A stretch of DNA of 64,000 nt from Paenibacillus sp. Soil766 (lineage in GTDB: Bacteria > Bacillota > Bacilli > Paenibacillales > NBRC-103111), in NCBI RefSeq assembly GCF_001428105.1, contig NZ_LMSJ01000019.1, positions 62,001-126,000 of the forward strand. Reading direction: 5' to 3'. The translations under genes were made by a program, and so were the position numbers. The notes beneath the pieces were generated by a model that searched no databases, was not told the DNA's origin, and saw only the letters and a program-made list of their open reading frames with translations. Below are positions 1 through 7,979 of this stretch, one piece after another; the first letter of the stretch is position 1, and each line of letters begins with the position of its first letter.

Positions 1-1
1 A

Positions 2-535
2 ATGGGAAATGCGCGTATAGCTGCCGTAGGTCCTAAGACCGCTGAGGCGCTCGCTGAGCGTGGTATTATCGCAGACGTCCTACCAGCTAAGTATCAGGGG
101 GAAGGCATCTTAGATGCCATTCAAGGGGATTTGAACGCAGGTCAGAAAGTGTTGCTGCCGACAGCAGACTTAGCAAGAGATTATTTACCTTCTAAATTGA
201 AAGAGCTCGGGCTCGAAGTTACCGAAGTGGATGTATATGAGAATGTATTGACCACGGATGACGGCGAAGAGATTATTCATCTTTTGCAAAATCAAAGCAT
301 TCATATCATAACTTTTACAAGCTCATCGACCGTTACGAATTTACTCGAAGCGCTGAAGCAGCTGGGTATGGAAGATCCGTTATCGCTGCTGCAAGATGTG
401 GAGATTGCAGTTATTGGTCCCAAAACGGCAGAAACTGTCTTACAGGCAGGACTGTCGATCACATATACGGCTGAAGAAGCAACAGTGGCTTCTTTGGTAC
501 AAAGCATGATTCAAGGAGGCGGAAATCCAGCATGA
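2..535 (+). CDS. hemD: uroporphyrinogen-III synthase, C-terminal part (5' end outside window)
   Basis: HemD closes and inverts ring D of hydroxymethylbilane to give uroporphyrinogen III in the cytoplasm. Only about the last 177 residues are present; HemD is usually around 250 residues, so the real start lies before base 1 and the ATG at base 2 is internal. The two-lobed fold is visible as two motif copies: [11 protein letters not shown] near the start and [15 protein letters not shown] near the C-terminus, with [16 protein letters not shown] between them. The stop overlaps the hemB start (ATGA), which implies translational coupling. HemD is poorly conserved, so the position directly before hemB adds much of the confidence. 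Confidence 0.88.
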   Translation: MGNARIAAVGPKTAEALAERGIIADVLPAKYQGEGILDAIQGDLNAGQKVLLPTADLARDYLPSKLKELGLEVTEVDVYENVLTTDDGEEIIHLLQNQSIHIITFTSSSTVTNLLEALKQLGMEDPLSLLQDVEIAVIGPKTAETVLQAGLSITYTAEEATVASLVQSMIQGGGNPA

Positions 536-1524
536 GTTTCCCAATCGTTCGTAACCGCCGCTTACGCGGAAATGCAGCCATTCGTAATCTCGTTCGTGAG
601 AACCAAGTGACAGTGAACGATGTCGTTCAACCGATCTTTGTAACGCATGGCACAAATGTTAAGTCAGAAATTGCCTCGATGCCAGGTGTGTATCATTTCT
701 CATTAGACCGCTTGAAAGAGGAAATTGATGAAATCACACAATTAGGTATTCAAGCTATTCTTTTATTTGGCGTACCTGATCATAAAGATGCTACAGGAAC
801 ATCCGCATTTATGGATGAGGGTATCGTGCAGCAAGCAACACGTTTTATTAAAGAGCTTAACCCTAACTTGCTAATTATCGCGGATACGTGCTTATGTCAA
901 TTTACGGATACTGGGCATTGCGGAGTTATTCATCACCACCCGATTACAGGGCAAGCAGATGTCGCGAACGATCCTTCCTTGGAGCTTCTCGTCCGTACAG
1001 CGGTGTCTCAGGCCAAGGCAGGTGCGGATATTATCGCTCCTTCCAATATGATGGATGGTTATGTGCATGCTATTCGCGCTGGACTTGACGAGGCGGGCTA
1101 TGAGAACACGCCGATCATGGCGTACTCCGTCAAATATGCTTCGGCCTACTACGGGCCGTTCCGTGATGCTGCACATTCTACACCACAATTCGGCGATCGG
1201 AAAACGTATCAAATGGACCCGGCTAACAGCCGTGAAGCGCTTCGTGAAGCGTCAAGCGACGTCGTCGAGGGCGCTGACTTCCTAATGGTGAAGCCAGCAC
1301 TTGCTTATATGGATATTATCCGCATGCTGAAGGATAACTTCGACTTGCCGGTTGTTGCTTACAATGTGAGCGCAGAGTACGCCATGGTAAAGGCGGCTGC
1401 TCAGCAAGGCTGGGTGAATGAAGAAGCGATCGTCATGGAAACCATGACGAGCTTCAAACGTGCGGGAGCCGACATTATCCTGACCTATTTCGCCAAAGAT
1501 ATCGCTCGTTACTTGCAAAAGTAA
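532..1524 (+). CDS. hemB: delta-aminolevulinic acid dehydratase (porphobilinogen synthase)
   Basis: HemB condenses two 5-aminolevulinate molecules to porphobilinogen. The 330-residue length is normal. The zinc-binding cysteine cluster [14 protein letters not shown] is intact (C120, C122, C130), which marks a zinc-type enzyme. The two active-site lysines are in their usual contexts: K201 in [12 protein letters not shown] and K254 in [12 protein letters not shown]. The start overlaps the hemD stop by four bases, with a GGAGG-like site inside hemD. A hairpin follows the stop, so this transcript probably ends before hemE. Confidence 0.97.
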   Translation: MSFPIVRNRRLRGNAAIRNLVRENQVTVNDVVQPIFVTHGTNVKSEIASMPGVYHFSLDRLKEEIDEITQLGIQAILLFGVPDHKDATGTSAFMDEGIVQQATRFIKELNPNLLIIADTCLCQFTDTGHCGVIHHHPITGQADVANDPSLELLVRTAVSQAKAGADIIAPSNMMDGYVHAIRAGLDEAGYENTPIMAYSVKYASAYYGPFRDAAHSTPQFGDRKTYQMDPANSREALREASSDVVEGADFLMVKPALAYMDIIRMLKDNFDLPVVAYNVSAEYAMVKAAAQQGWVNEEAIVMETMTSFKRAGADIILTYFAKDIARYLQK

Positions 1525-1533
1525 GGAGTGCGT

Positions 1534-1581
1534 GAACCATTTGTCCTCTGTGATCTATAACGGAGTTCAGGTGGTTCTTTT
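1534..1581 (+). terminator. putative rho-independent terminator after hemB
   Basis: GAACCA at 1534-1539 pairs with TGGTTC at 1572-1577. An inner stem pairs CTCTG with CGGAG, and a short T-run follows. The T-run is only four bases, so read-through into hemE is possible. Confidence 0.5.
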
Positions 1582-1607
1582 GTCATACTTTTGTCGCAAT
1601 AGGGAAG

Positions 1608-1635
1608 CTTACGTTGGTTGTGAGAGGGGTATAAT
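1608..1635 (+). promoter_or_regulatory. possible sigma-A promoter for hemE-hemH-hemY
   Basis: A perfect TATAAT lies at 1630-1635, about 48 bases before the hemE start. The -35 element is poor (CTTACG at 1608-1613 with a 16-base spacer). It sits just downstream of the hemB hairpin, which suits a separate hemEHY transcript. Called mainly on the -10 box. Confidence 0.35.
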
Positions 1636-1682
1636 TAGGGCATAATGGATGAGAATAGATGGAAACAAGAGGAAGGTGCCTC

Positions 1683-2747
1683 ATGAGTTATAACGATAAT
1701 TTTATTAAAGCATGCCGGAAAGAAAAAGTTGATACGCTACCCGTTTGGTATATGCGTCAAGCTGGTCGTTACGACCCTGACTATCGTAAGATCAAGGAAA
1801 AGTACTCCTTGCTTGAAATTTGCCAGCAACCAGAGCTTGCTGCCGAAGTAACGATGATGCCGATCAAAAAGCTTGGCGTAGATGCCGCGATTTTATACTC
1901 GGATATTATGAACCCGGTGGCTTCGCTTGGTGTTGACTTCGATATTGTGAAAGATATCGGTCCTGTCATACATACACCGGTTCGTACGGCACAAGATGTT
2001 GAACGACTTCGTCCAATTGATGTGGAGAAGGACTTGTCCCATATTCTTCAAACGATTCGTATTTTAGATAAAGAATTAGAAGTTCCGTTGATTTCGTTCG
2101 CGGGTGCGCCATTTACGATTGCCAGCTATTTGATTGAGGGCAGACCCTCCAAGAGCTACATTCGCACGAAGCAAATGATGTATTCGGAACCAACTGTCTG
2201 GTTCGCCTTGATGGATAAGCTCGGGGATATGGTTATCACATATCTGCGTGCACACATCGCCAATGGGGCTAAAGCTGTTCAAGTATTCGATAGCTGGGTG
2301 GGAGCACTCTCTCCGGCCGATTTCGACGTCTATGTTCGGCCAACGATGATGAGAATTTTCAAAGAGCTGTCCGATTTGAAAGAACCCAAAATTTATTTCC
2401 CTGGCGTTAGCTCAGGTGAATTGCTCCCGTATTTGACGACGATTCAAGCAGATGTGATTGGTTTGGACTGGCGTGTACCGATCTCTGTTGGTCGTGAACG
2501 ACTACAGCACCGCTATGCGGTGCAAGGGAACTTAGATCCCTACATTTTAACAGCGCCGATGAGTGTGATTGAAGCACAAGCAAAAGCCATTATGGATGAA
2601 GGCATGAAGCAGCCAGGGTTTATTTTCAACCTTGGACATGGCTTGTTCCCAGAAGCATCGCTTGAGAAATTGAAGGAATTAACGACGTTTGTTCATTCTT
2701 ATTCGCATTCCGTTTTAACCCAGCAAGCTGGAAAGAGTGGTGTTTAA
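1683..2747 (+). CDS. hemE: uroporphyrinogen decarboxylase
   Basis: HemE decarboxylates the four acetate side chains of uroporphyrinogen III to give coproporphyrinogen III. The signature PVWYMRQAGRY lies at residues 20-30 and the catalytic aspartate region LYSDIM near residue 74. The 354-residue length is typical. The start at 1683 is preferred over an upstream in-frame ATG at 1659 because AGGAAGG lies seven bases before it. The stop is followed one base later by the hemH start, so hemE-hemH-hemY form a tight operon in the same order as B. subtilis hemEHY. Confidence 0.97.
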   Translation: MSYNDNFIKACRKEKVDTLPVWYMRQAGRYDPDYRKIKEKYSLLEICQQPELAAEVTMMPIKKLGVDAAILYSDIMNPVASLGVDFDIVKDIGPVIHTPVRTAQDVERLRPIDVEKDLSHILQTIRILDKELEVPLISFAGAPFTIASYLIEGRPSKSYIRTKQMMYSEPTVWFALMDKLGDMVITYLRAHIANGAKAVQVFDSWVGALSPADFDVYVRPTMMRIFKELSDLKEPKIYFPGVSSGELLPYLTTIQADVIGLDWRVPISVGRERLQHRYAVQGNLDPYILTAPMSVIEAQAKAIMDEGMKQPGFIFNLGHGLFPEASLEKLKELTTFVHSYSHSVLTQQAGKSGV

Positions 2748-2748
2748 C

Positions 2749-3696
2749 ATGACCAAATTGCGCATTGGTGTCTTAGTGATGTCGTATGGTACGCCGGAAA
2801 GTTTAGATCAAGTAGAAGCGTACTATACGCATATACGACGTGGTCATCCGCCGACCCCTGAGCAATTGCATGAATTAACGACGCGTTATGAGGCTATTGT
2901 AGGAGGCTTCTTCCCGCTGCGTGAGAATACGAATAAACAAGTAAAAGGACTCGAAGCTACGCTTCGTCAAGAGCATCCTGAGCTTGAATTTGTCTGCTAC
3001 CAAGGCCTTAAACATGCTCAGCCCTATGTAGAAGATGGTGTTGAACAAATGGTTAAGGACGGCATCACAGAGGCTGTAGGGATCGTTCTCGCGCCTCACT
3101 ACTCCACGATGAGTGTCGGTGGCTATGTGAAGAGAGCGAAGGATAAGGCGGAAGCACTAGGTCTTAATATGACGTTCGTGCTGGATTATCACCTTCATGG
3201 GAAGCTGCTGGATGCTTTGCAAACACGTGTAGAGAACGCTTTGGGGAAATTCGCTGAGACGGATCGGGATAACGTGAGAGTCATCTTTACTGCTCATAGC
3301 TTGCCGGAGAAAATTTTGGAGATGAAGGATCCATATCCGGATCAATTGCTGGCTACCTCCAAAGCGCTTGCTGAACGGGTTGGTCTAACGAATTGGCAGT
3401 TTGGTTGGCAAAGTGCTGGCCAGACAGCAATGCCTTGGTTAGGTCCCGACATTATGGACGTCATGCGTACGATTAAGCTAGAAGAAGGCGTGGATAAGAT
3501 ACTCCTTTGTCCAATTGGTTTCGTTTCCGATCATTTAGAAGTTCTTTATGATATCGATATTGAAGCCCAAGCGTTGGCGAAAGAGCTAGGCGTTCACTTG
3601 GAACGTACGGAGTCGCTCAACACCGATCCTCTTTATATGGAAACCTTGAGTGATGTTGTTTACAAGAAATGGCAAGAGTCAGCGAGTTCGAAATGA
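2749..3696 (+). CDS. hemH: ferrochelatase (coproporphyrin III ferrochelatase type)
   Basis: HemH inserts ferrous iron into the porphyrin. In Gram-positive bacteria the substrate is normally coproporphyrin III (CpfC naming). The catalytic histidine H183 is in FTAHSLPEKIL and the conserved E264 in FVSDHLEVLYD, the positions known for the B. subtilis enzyme. Length is 315 residues. ATG 2749 gives the usual N-terminus (MTKLRIGVLVMSYGTP); an in-frame GTG at 2737 would overlap hemE. The stop overlaps the hemY start as ATGA. Confidence 0.95.
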   Translation: MTKLRIGVLVMSYGTPESLDQVEAYYTHIRRGHPPTPEQLHELTTRYEAIVGGFFPLRENTNKQVKGLEATLRQEHPELEFVCYQGLKHAQPYVEDGVEQMVKDGITEAVGIVLAPHYSTMSVGGYVKRAKDKAEALGLNMTFVLDYHLHGKLLDALQTRVENALGKFAETDRDNVRVIFTAHSLPEKILEMKDPYPDQLLATSKALAERVGLTNWQFGWQSAGQTAMPWLGPDIMDVMRTIKLEEGVDKILLCPIGFVSDHLEVLYDIDIEAQALAKELGVHLERTESLNTDPLYMETLSDVVYKKWQESASSK

Positions 3697-5150
3697 GTAA
3701 TAACGTGCCTCATTATATGATTATAGGCGGCGGGATCACAGGGCTGAGCGCTGCTTTTTATTTGAAAAAACAGTTGGAAGCTTTTAGCGGAGGTGCTCCC
3801 TTTCGCATTTCTGTCATAGAGAAATCACCGTCGTTTGGCGGGAAAATTCATACGATAACGCGTGAAGGCTTTGTGATTGAAAAGGGGCCAGATTCCTTCC
3901 TTGCTCGTAAACGTCCCATTATTGATTTGGCTTATGATTTAGGAATGGAAAATGAGCTGACAGGTACGAATCCGAAAGCGAAGAAAACGTATATCGTTCG
4001 CGGGAGAAAGCTGCATCGCATGCCTCCGGGCTTGGTTCTGGGAATTCCGACTCAAATGACGCCGTTTATGAGCACAGGCTTAATCTCACCATGGGGCAAG
4101 CTTCGCGCTGCGATGGACTTGATTTTGCCGAAGCGGAATGTTACAGCGGATGAGTCGCTTGGACATTTTCTGGAGCGCCGACTCGGTAAGGAAGTGCTTG
4201 AGCGTATTGTTGAGCCCCTGCTTGCCGGGATTTACGCTGGGGATACGTATAAGCTGAGCTTGAAATCCACCTTCCCGCAGTTTCAGGCTATGGAGCAGAA
4301 GAATCGCAGTTTAATTCTTGGGATGATGGCGAGCCGCAAAAATGTGACCGAGGAAAGCGCGCATTTGCCTGCTGCTGTTCGCAATTCCGTATTTGTAACG
4401 TTTAAGCGAGGGCTGCAATCGCTAGTTAATAGCTTAGTCGATTCTTTAGCTGCGATAGATTTACGTACTGGAGTTGGTGTTGCTTCCGTGCGTGGCGTAG
4501 CCGGTGGACTAACAGAGGTTGTCTTAGAGGACGGTCAGCGTGAGATCGTCAACGGGGTTATTGTAACGACGCCAACGTATCAAGCGGCAAGGCTGCTTTC
4601 GGAGCTGCCGGCTGCAAGCAAACTAGCGAAGATTGATTATATATCGGTAGCCAATGTGATTATGGCGTTCGATCGTAAAGATATACCATTTGAGCTGGAT
4701 GCCTCTGGTTTCCTTGTTCCTAAGCATGAGGGTTATACCATTACAGCTTGTACGCTAACCTCAGCAAAGTGGCTGCATGCTGCGCCTGAAGGTAAGGTAC
4801 TGCTTCGTTGTTATATTGGTCGTTCTGGTGAGCAGGAATGGCCTGCATGGTCTGATGAGCAATTAATCAGTAAAGCACGACATGATATAAGTGATCTGCT
4901 TGGGATTACGGCTGAACCTGGTTTTGTTGAAGTGACGAGGTTGATGCATTCCATGCCGCAATACCCAGTTGGTCATTTAGAGGCGATCGCGGATTTCAAA
5001 AAAGAACTGACTGAAGCTTTGCCGCGAGTACTGGTCACTGGTGCAGGGTTTCATGGCGTCGGATTACCCGATTGTATACGGCAAGGAAAAGATGCTGCAA
5101 ATCAGCTTGCATCACTAATAATTAGCGAAGCTTCGTCAATTCCAAAGTGA
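3693..5150 (+). CDS. hemY: coproporphyrinogen III / protoporphyrinogen oxidase (HemY type)
   Basis: This FAD-dependent oxidase acts in late heme synthesis; Gram-positive HemY enzymes mainly oxidise coproporphyrinogen III (CgoX). The N-terminal dinucleotide-binding motif IIGGGITGLSAA spans residues 10-21, and the C-terminal FAD motif is in VLVTGAGFHGVGLPDCI. Length is 485 residues. The start at 3693 overlaps the hemH stop by four bases; an earlier ATG at 3669 would extend further into hemH. The last 29 bases overlap the 3' end of the convergent regulator gene. No hemQ/chdC, the final enzyme of the coproporphyrin pathway, is seen in this window. Confidence 0.95.
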   Translation: MSNNVPHYMIIGGGITGLSAAFYLKKQLEAFSGGAPFRISVIEKSPSFGGKIHTITREGFVIEKGPDSFLARKRPIIDLAYDLGMENELTGTNPKAKKTYIVRGRKLHRMPPGLVLGIPTQMTPFMSTGLISPWGKLRAAMDLILPKRNVTADESLGHFLERRLGKEVLERIVEPLLAGIYAGDTYKLSLKSTFPQFQAMEQKNRSLILGMMASRKNVTEESAHLPAAVRNSVFVTFKRGLQSLVNSLVDSLAAIDLRTGVGVASVRGVAGGLTEVVLEDGQREIVNGVIVTTPTYQAARLLSELPAASKLAKIDYISVANVIMAFDRKDIPFELDASGFLVPKHEGYTITACTLTSAKWLHAAPEGKVLLRCYIGRSGEQEWPAWSDEQLISKARHDISDLLGITAEPGFVEVTRLMHSMPQYPVGHLEAIADFKKELTEALPRVLVTGAGFHGVGLPDCIRQGKDAANQLASLIISEASSIPK

Positions 5151-5781
5151 ATTCATTGGCAGAAATCGTCAGGATTTTCTTCTCTTCGAGATCACGAATG
5201 ACTTGCATGAGCGTGGATTTCTGAACACCAGCTAGTTGGGAGATTTCATCAAAATTCAGAACAAGCTTAATGACGATTGTGGTGCCTTTACGTTGGCCAT
5301 GCGTGTTCGCCATTTTGATCAAGCTTTTGATGACTCGTGTTCGTGCATCTACGAAGGTTAAATCGTACACTTGTTGATTCGTATCGCGTAACCGATTACT
5401 GAGTTCTTGCATGATGCCTAGGCTAATGTCAAAATGATTACGAAGCAGTTCAAGGAAGCTTTGGCCTGTTATCGTAAGGAGTATGCATTCTTCCAAGGTT
5501 TGAGCTGAGGCAGAACGAGGTTTGCCATCTATGAGAGAAAGCTCTCCGAAGCTTTCGCTGCTTTTGCAGATCGTCAGTATTTTCTCCTCACCTGAAGTAC
5601 TTGTTGTGAAGATCTTTACGGAACCGCTAAGAACCATATAGAATACGGAACCGAGTTCTTTTTCTTGAAATAGGATTGTGCCTGCTTTATAGGTACGTCT
5701 TGTACAAATTTCAATAAGGGCGTTCAATTGCTGCTCGCCTAGTTGGGCAAATAAAGGAACTTTCTTGATAAGCTCTAGCAT
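5122..5781 (-). CDS. Crp/Fnr family transcriptional regulator
   Basis: A 219-residue protein with an N-terminal cyclic-nucleotide-binding-like beta-roll (about residues 1-115, including GTILFQEKELGSVFYMVLSGSV and FGELSLIDGKPRSA-like segments). A long dimerisation helix follows (about 115-145), then a C-terminal winged helix (DEISQLAGVQKSTLMQVIRDLE). The cysteines are not arranged like the FNR iron-sulphur ligands, so oxygen sensing through a cluster is not supported; the ligand is unknown. It lies on the opposite strand, convergent with hemY and divergent from hemL. Control of the flanking heme genes is an inference from position only. The start has AAAGGCGG upstream. Confidence 0.88.
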   Translation of the reverse strand: MLELIKKVPLFAQLGEQQLNALIEICTRRTYKAGTILFQEKELGSVFYMVLSGSVKIFTTSTSGEEKILTICKSSESFGELSLIDGKPRSASAQTLEECILLTITGQSFLELLRNHFDISLGIMQELSNRLRDTNQQVYDLTFVDARTRVIKSLIKMANTHGQRKGTTIVIKLVLNFDEISQLAGVQKSTLMQVIRDLEEKKILTISANEFTLELTKLR

Positions 5782-5861
5782 AGGTTGTACCGCCTTTATA
5801 GGTAGTTATTGGTGGGTATGACCTCATTTTATCACAAGATTACGTCATTGGGGGCTAAATA

Positions 5862-7160
5862 ATGGGAAATTCGAGCAGAATCGACAAACTGTCAGCGGCT
5901 GCTTTCCAAGAATCAAGGAAGCTGATTCCTGGCGGGGTGAACAGTCCAGTTCGTGCATTTAAATCAGTGGGCTTAACACCTCTATTTATGGAGAGTGGGT
6001 CGGGTTCCAGAGTAACTGATATTGATGGGAATACGTTTATTGACTACGTAGGTTCATGGGGACCGCTCATCGTAGGACATGCTCATCCGAAGGTTTTGGA
6101 AGCGATTCAGGATACAGCAATTAAAGGTACAAGCTTCGGTGCTCCCACGTTGCTCGAAACTGAGATGGCCAAGCTTGTCATTGAACGTGTACCGTCTATC
6201 GATATGGTCCGCATGGTCAATTCGGGAACGGAAGCCACGATGAGTGCGTTGCGCCTAGCTCGTGGATTTACGAAGCGCGATAAGATCGTGAAATTTGAAG
6301 GAAGCTATCATGGACATGCGGATGCTTTGTTGATTAAGGCTGGTTCTGGGGTTGCTACACTTGGATTACCGGATAGTCCTGGTGTACCAAGCAGTGTGGC
6401 GTCCAACACGATTACTGTACCTTATAATGATTTGGATTCCGTGAAGCTTGTTTTTGAAAAGTTTGGTGAAGAAATTGCCGCACTTATCGTAGAACCCATT
6501 GCGGGCAATATGGGGGTTGTTCCTCCAGCAGATGGCTTCTTGCAAGGTCTTCGTGACATTACCAAGCAATATGGCTCCTTGTTGATTTTTGATGAAGTTA
6601 TGACTGGCTTCCGCGTGCATAAGAACTGTGCTCAAGGTTTATATGGCGTAACACCTGATTTAACTTGTCTAGGTAAAGTTATTGGCGGTGGGCTTCCTGT
6701 AGGTGCTTATGGCGGCCGTTTAGACATTATGGAGCAGATTGCTCCTGCGGGTCCGATTTACCAAGCAGGTACGTTATCGGGTAACCCACTTGCCATGGCA
6801 GCTGGTTTCGCAACGTTGTCCTTACTAGGCGAGCCGAATGTCTATGAGGAGCTAGAACGCAAATCAGCTAGACTAGAAGCGGGCTTTGCTTCAAATGCTG
6901 CTGAGTTCGGCATTGCCAGCACGATCAATCGCGTAGGATCAATGGTTTGTCCTTTCTTCACGGAAACGGCAGTCACCAATTACGATTCGGCCAAAACATC
7001 CGATCTTGGTCGATTTAATGCGTATTTCGGAAACCTACTAGATTTAGGTGTTTCCGTTGCACCTTCGCAGTTTGAGGGTATGTTTGTGTCTACAGTGCAC
7101 TCCGATGCGGATATTGAAACGACAATCGAGGCTCATCGTGAAGCCTTGAAACGACTATAA
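5862..7160 (+). CDS. hemL: glutamate-1-semialdehyde 2,1-aminomutase
   Basis: HemL is a PLP enzyme that isomerises glutamate-1-semialdehyde to 5-aminolevulinate, the substrate of HemB. The PLP lysine is K272 in [17 protein letters not shown], and the cofactor aspartate is in [22 protein letters not shown] near residue 24 is the family N-terminal signature. Length 432 residues is normal. It is separated from the other heme genes by the divergent Crp-type regulator, so it probably has its own promoter in the 80-base gap at 5782-5861. The start follows a G-rich site (TTGGGGG). A strong hairpin lies directly after the stop. Confidence 0.96.
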   Translation: MGNSSRIDKLSAAAFQESRKLIPGGVNSPVRAFKSVGLTPLFMESGSGSRVTDIDGNTFIDYVGSWGPLIVGHAHPKVLEAIQDTAIKGTSFGAPTLLETEMAKLVIERVPSIDMVRMVNSGTEATMSALRLARGFTKRDKIVKFEGSYHGHADALLIKAGSGVATLGLPDSPGVPSSVASNTITVPYNDLDSVKLVFEKFGEEIAALIVEPIAGNMGVVPPADGFLQGLRDITKQYGSLLIFDEVMTGFRVHKNCAQGLYGVTPDLTCLGKVIGGGLPVGAYGGRLDIMEQIAPAGPIYQAGTLSGNPLAMAAGFATLSLLGEPNVYEELERKSARLEAGFASNAAEFGIASTINRVGSMVCPFFTETAVTNYDSAKTSDLGRFNAYFGNLLDLGVSVAPSQFEGMFVSTVHSDADIETTIEAHREALKRL

Positions 7161-7163
7161 AAT

Positions 7164-7206
7164 AAGGGCAGCCGACCGTAGAAAGTTCTACGTGAGGGCT
7201 GCCCTT
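7164..7206 (+). terminator. long near-perfect hairpin after hemL
   Basis: AAGGGCAGCC (7164-7173) pairs with GGCTGCCCTT (7197-7206), and an inner stem CGTAGAA (7177-7183) pairs with TTCTACG (7186-7192). The T-tract after it is poor, but the position four bases after hemL and the stem length fit a terminator. Confidence 0.7.
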
Positions 7207-7261
7207 GTGTTATAGGGAGTGATGATGTGTGATGTGCGGTAACTGGTCGAGTTGGGGGCGT

Positions 7262-7306
7262 GGGAGTAAGAGGAAGAGGAAGAGGAAGAGTAGGAGTAGG
7301 AGTAAG
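7262..7306 (+). repeat. purine-only hexanucleotide microsatellite
   Basis: A stretch built almost only of A and G with T at regular points: three GAGGAA-type hexamers followed by GTAGGA-type hexamers. On the - strand it would encode alternating Pro/Thr/Leu, like the low-complexity tail of the glycosidase gene at 7980-9473, but there is no credible gene here. It may be slippage-prone DNA. Confidence 0.6.
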
Positions 7307-7334
7307 CGCATGTTTGGGAGTAGCTGGATTTTCT

Positions 7335-7508
7335 CCAGTTAAATTTGCGATTTTCAAATCAAACGAGGAGATAGATGGAAAAAATACAGTTAATTTTACC
7401 CAATTTGCTCGAGATATGAACAAAAGAGGCATTTTTAACTACATATTTTCCAGTTAAATCGAGTTTTTAATGAATTTCTCCTCAAATAGCTGTACTTTTT
7501 CCAGTTAA
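7335..7508 (+). repeat. AT-rich quasi-periodic repeat with CCAGTTAA motif
   Basis: The octamer CCAGTTAA occurs at 7335, 7450 and 7501, with ACAGTTAA at 7386, giving spacings of 51, 64 and 51 bases. Each is preceded by a T-rich run, and the first sits in a small hairpin (CTGGA...TCCAG). The sequence between copies is only weakly conserved. It contains no convincing gene. It looks like a decayed intergenic repeat family. Confidence 0.5.
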
Positions 7509-7561
7509 TACAATAATGCAGTTACCTAGGCCCGCCAAACGCCCAAACAACTTCCACGCGC

Positions 7562-7825
7562 TGAAACGCCCACGCCCGCCACACGCGTCTCCACCACGCC
7601 CGTACCGGCTGCCGCGTCGGCTTGTCGTCCCGCCTAGCGTGGGCCATCTCGCGGGCCCCCGTTGCCACGTCGGCTTGTCGCCCGCCCTGCGCGTGTTATC
7701 ACGCCCGTCCCCGCTTGCGTGTCGGCTTGTCGCCCCGTCTAGCGTGGGCCATCTCGCGGGCCTCCGTTGCCACGTCGGCTTGTCGCCCCGCCTAGTGCTG
7801 TGCCTTCTCACGCGTCCCCGCTGCC
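7562..7825 (+). repeat. GC-rich 52/53-bp tandem array with two alternating unit types
   Basis: GTCGGCTTGTCG begins at 7616, 7669, 7721 and 7774, a 52-53 base period. Units starting at 7615 and 7720 (type A) differ at only about four of 53 positions and carry AGCGTGGGCCATCTCGCGGG. Units starting at 7668 and 7773 (type B) share an end rich in CACGC and CCCCGC, and a decayed B-like unit precedes the array at 7562-7614. The true repeat is therefore an A+B pair of 105 bases. The stretch is roughly two-thirds G+C, far above its surroundings. Long open frames exist on both strands, as expected in GC-rich DNA lacking stops, and are not called as genes. Confidence 0.8.
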
Positions 7826-7902
7826 CATGCGTCCATATCGAGCGCTACTGACCTGTCACCAAGTTTTAACAACTATTCGATGGATTGGATGCACCCGTAC
7901 AA

Positions 7903-7940
7903 AAAAAGTTAGCATCCGTAGAAACGGTTGCTAACTTTTT
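7903..7940 (-). terminator. bidirectional terminator downstream of the glycosidase gene
   Basis: AAAAAGTTAGCA (7903-7914) pairs perfectly with TGCTAACTTTTT (7929-7940), with an inner CCGT/ACGG stem. A-run and T-run flanks let it work on either strand. It lies 40 bases after the stop of the - strand gene. Confidence 0.85.
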
Positions 7941-7979
7941 AGTAGTTTAATGCTGTCGCTCGTTTATCTATTTCTCTTA

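Noticed and set aside
7133-7432. 99-residue minus-strand frame with Pro/Thr repeats across the hemL end
   Set aside because: It overlaps hemL and the terminator hairpin and is mostly microsatellite translation; no start signal.
7562-7825. Possible CRISPR-like array
   Set aside because: Units are contiguous 52/53-bp tandem copies with related, not unique, sequence between the conserved dodecamers, and no cas genes are near.
7482-7851. Overlapping open frames on both strands of the GC-rich array (109 and 111 residues)
   Set aside because: No ribosome binding site, composition driven by the GC-rich repeat, and frames open on both strands at once, as expected where AT-rich stop codons are rare. 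Kept as a repeat rather than genes.
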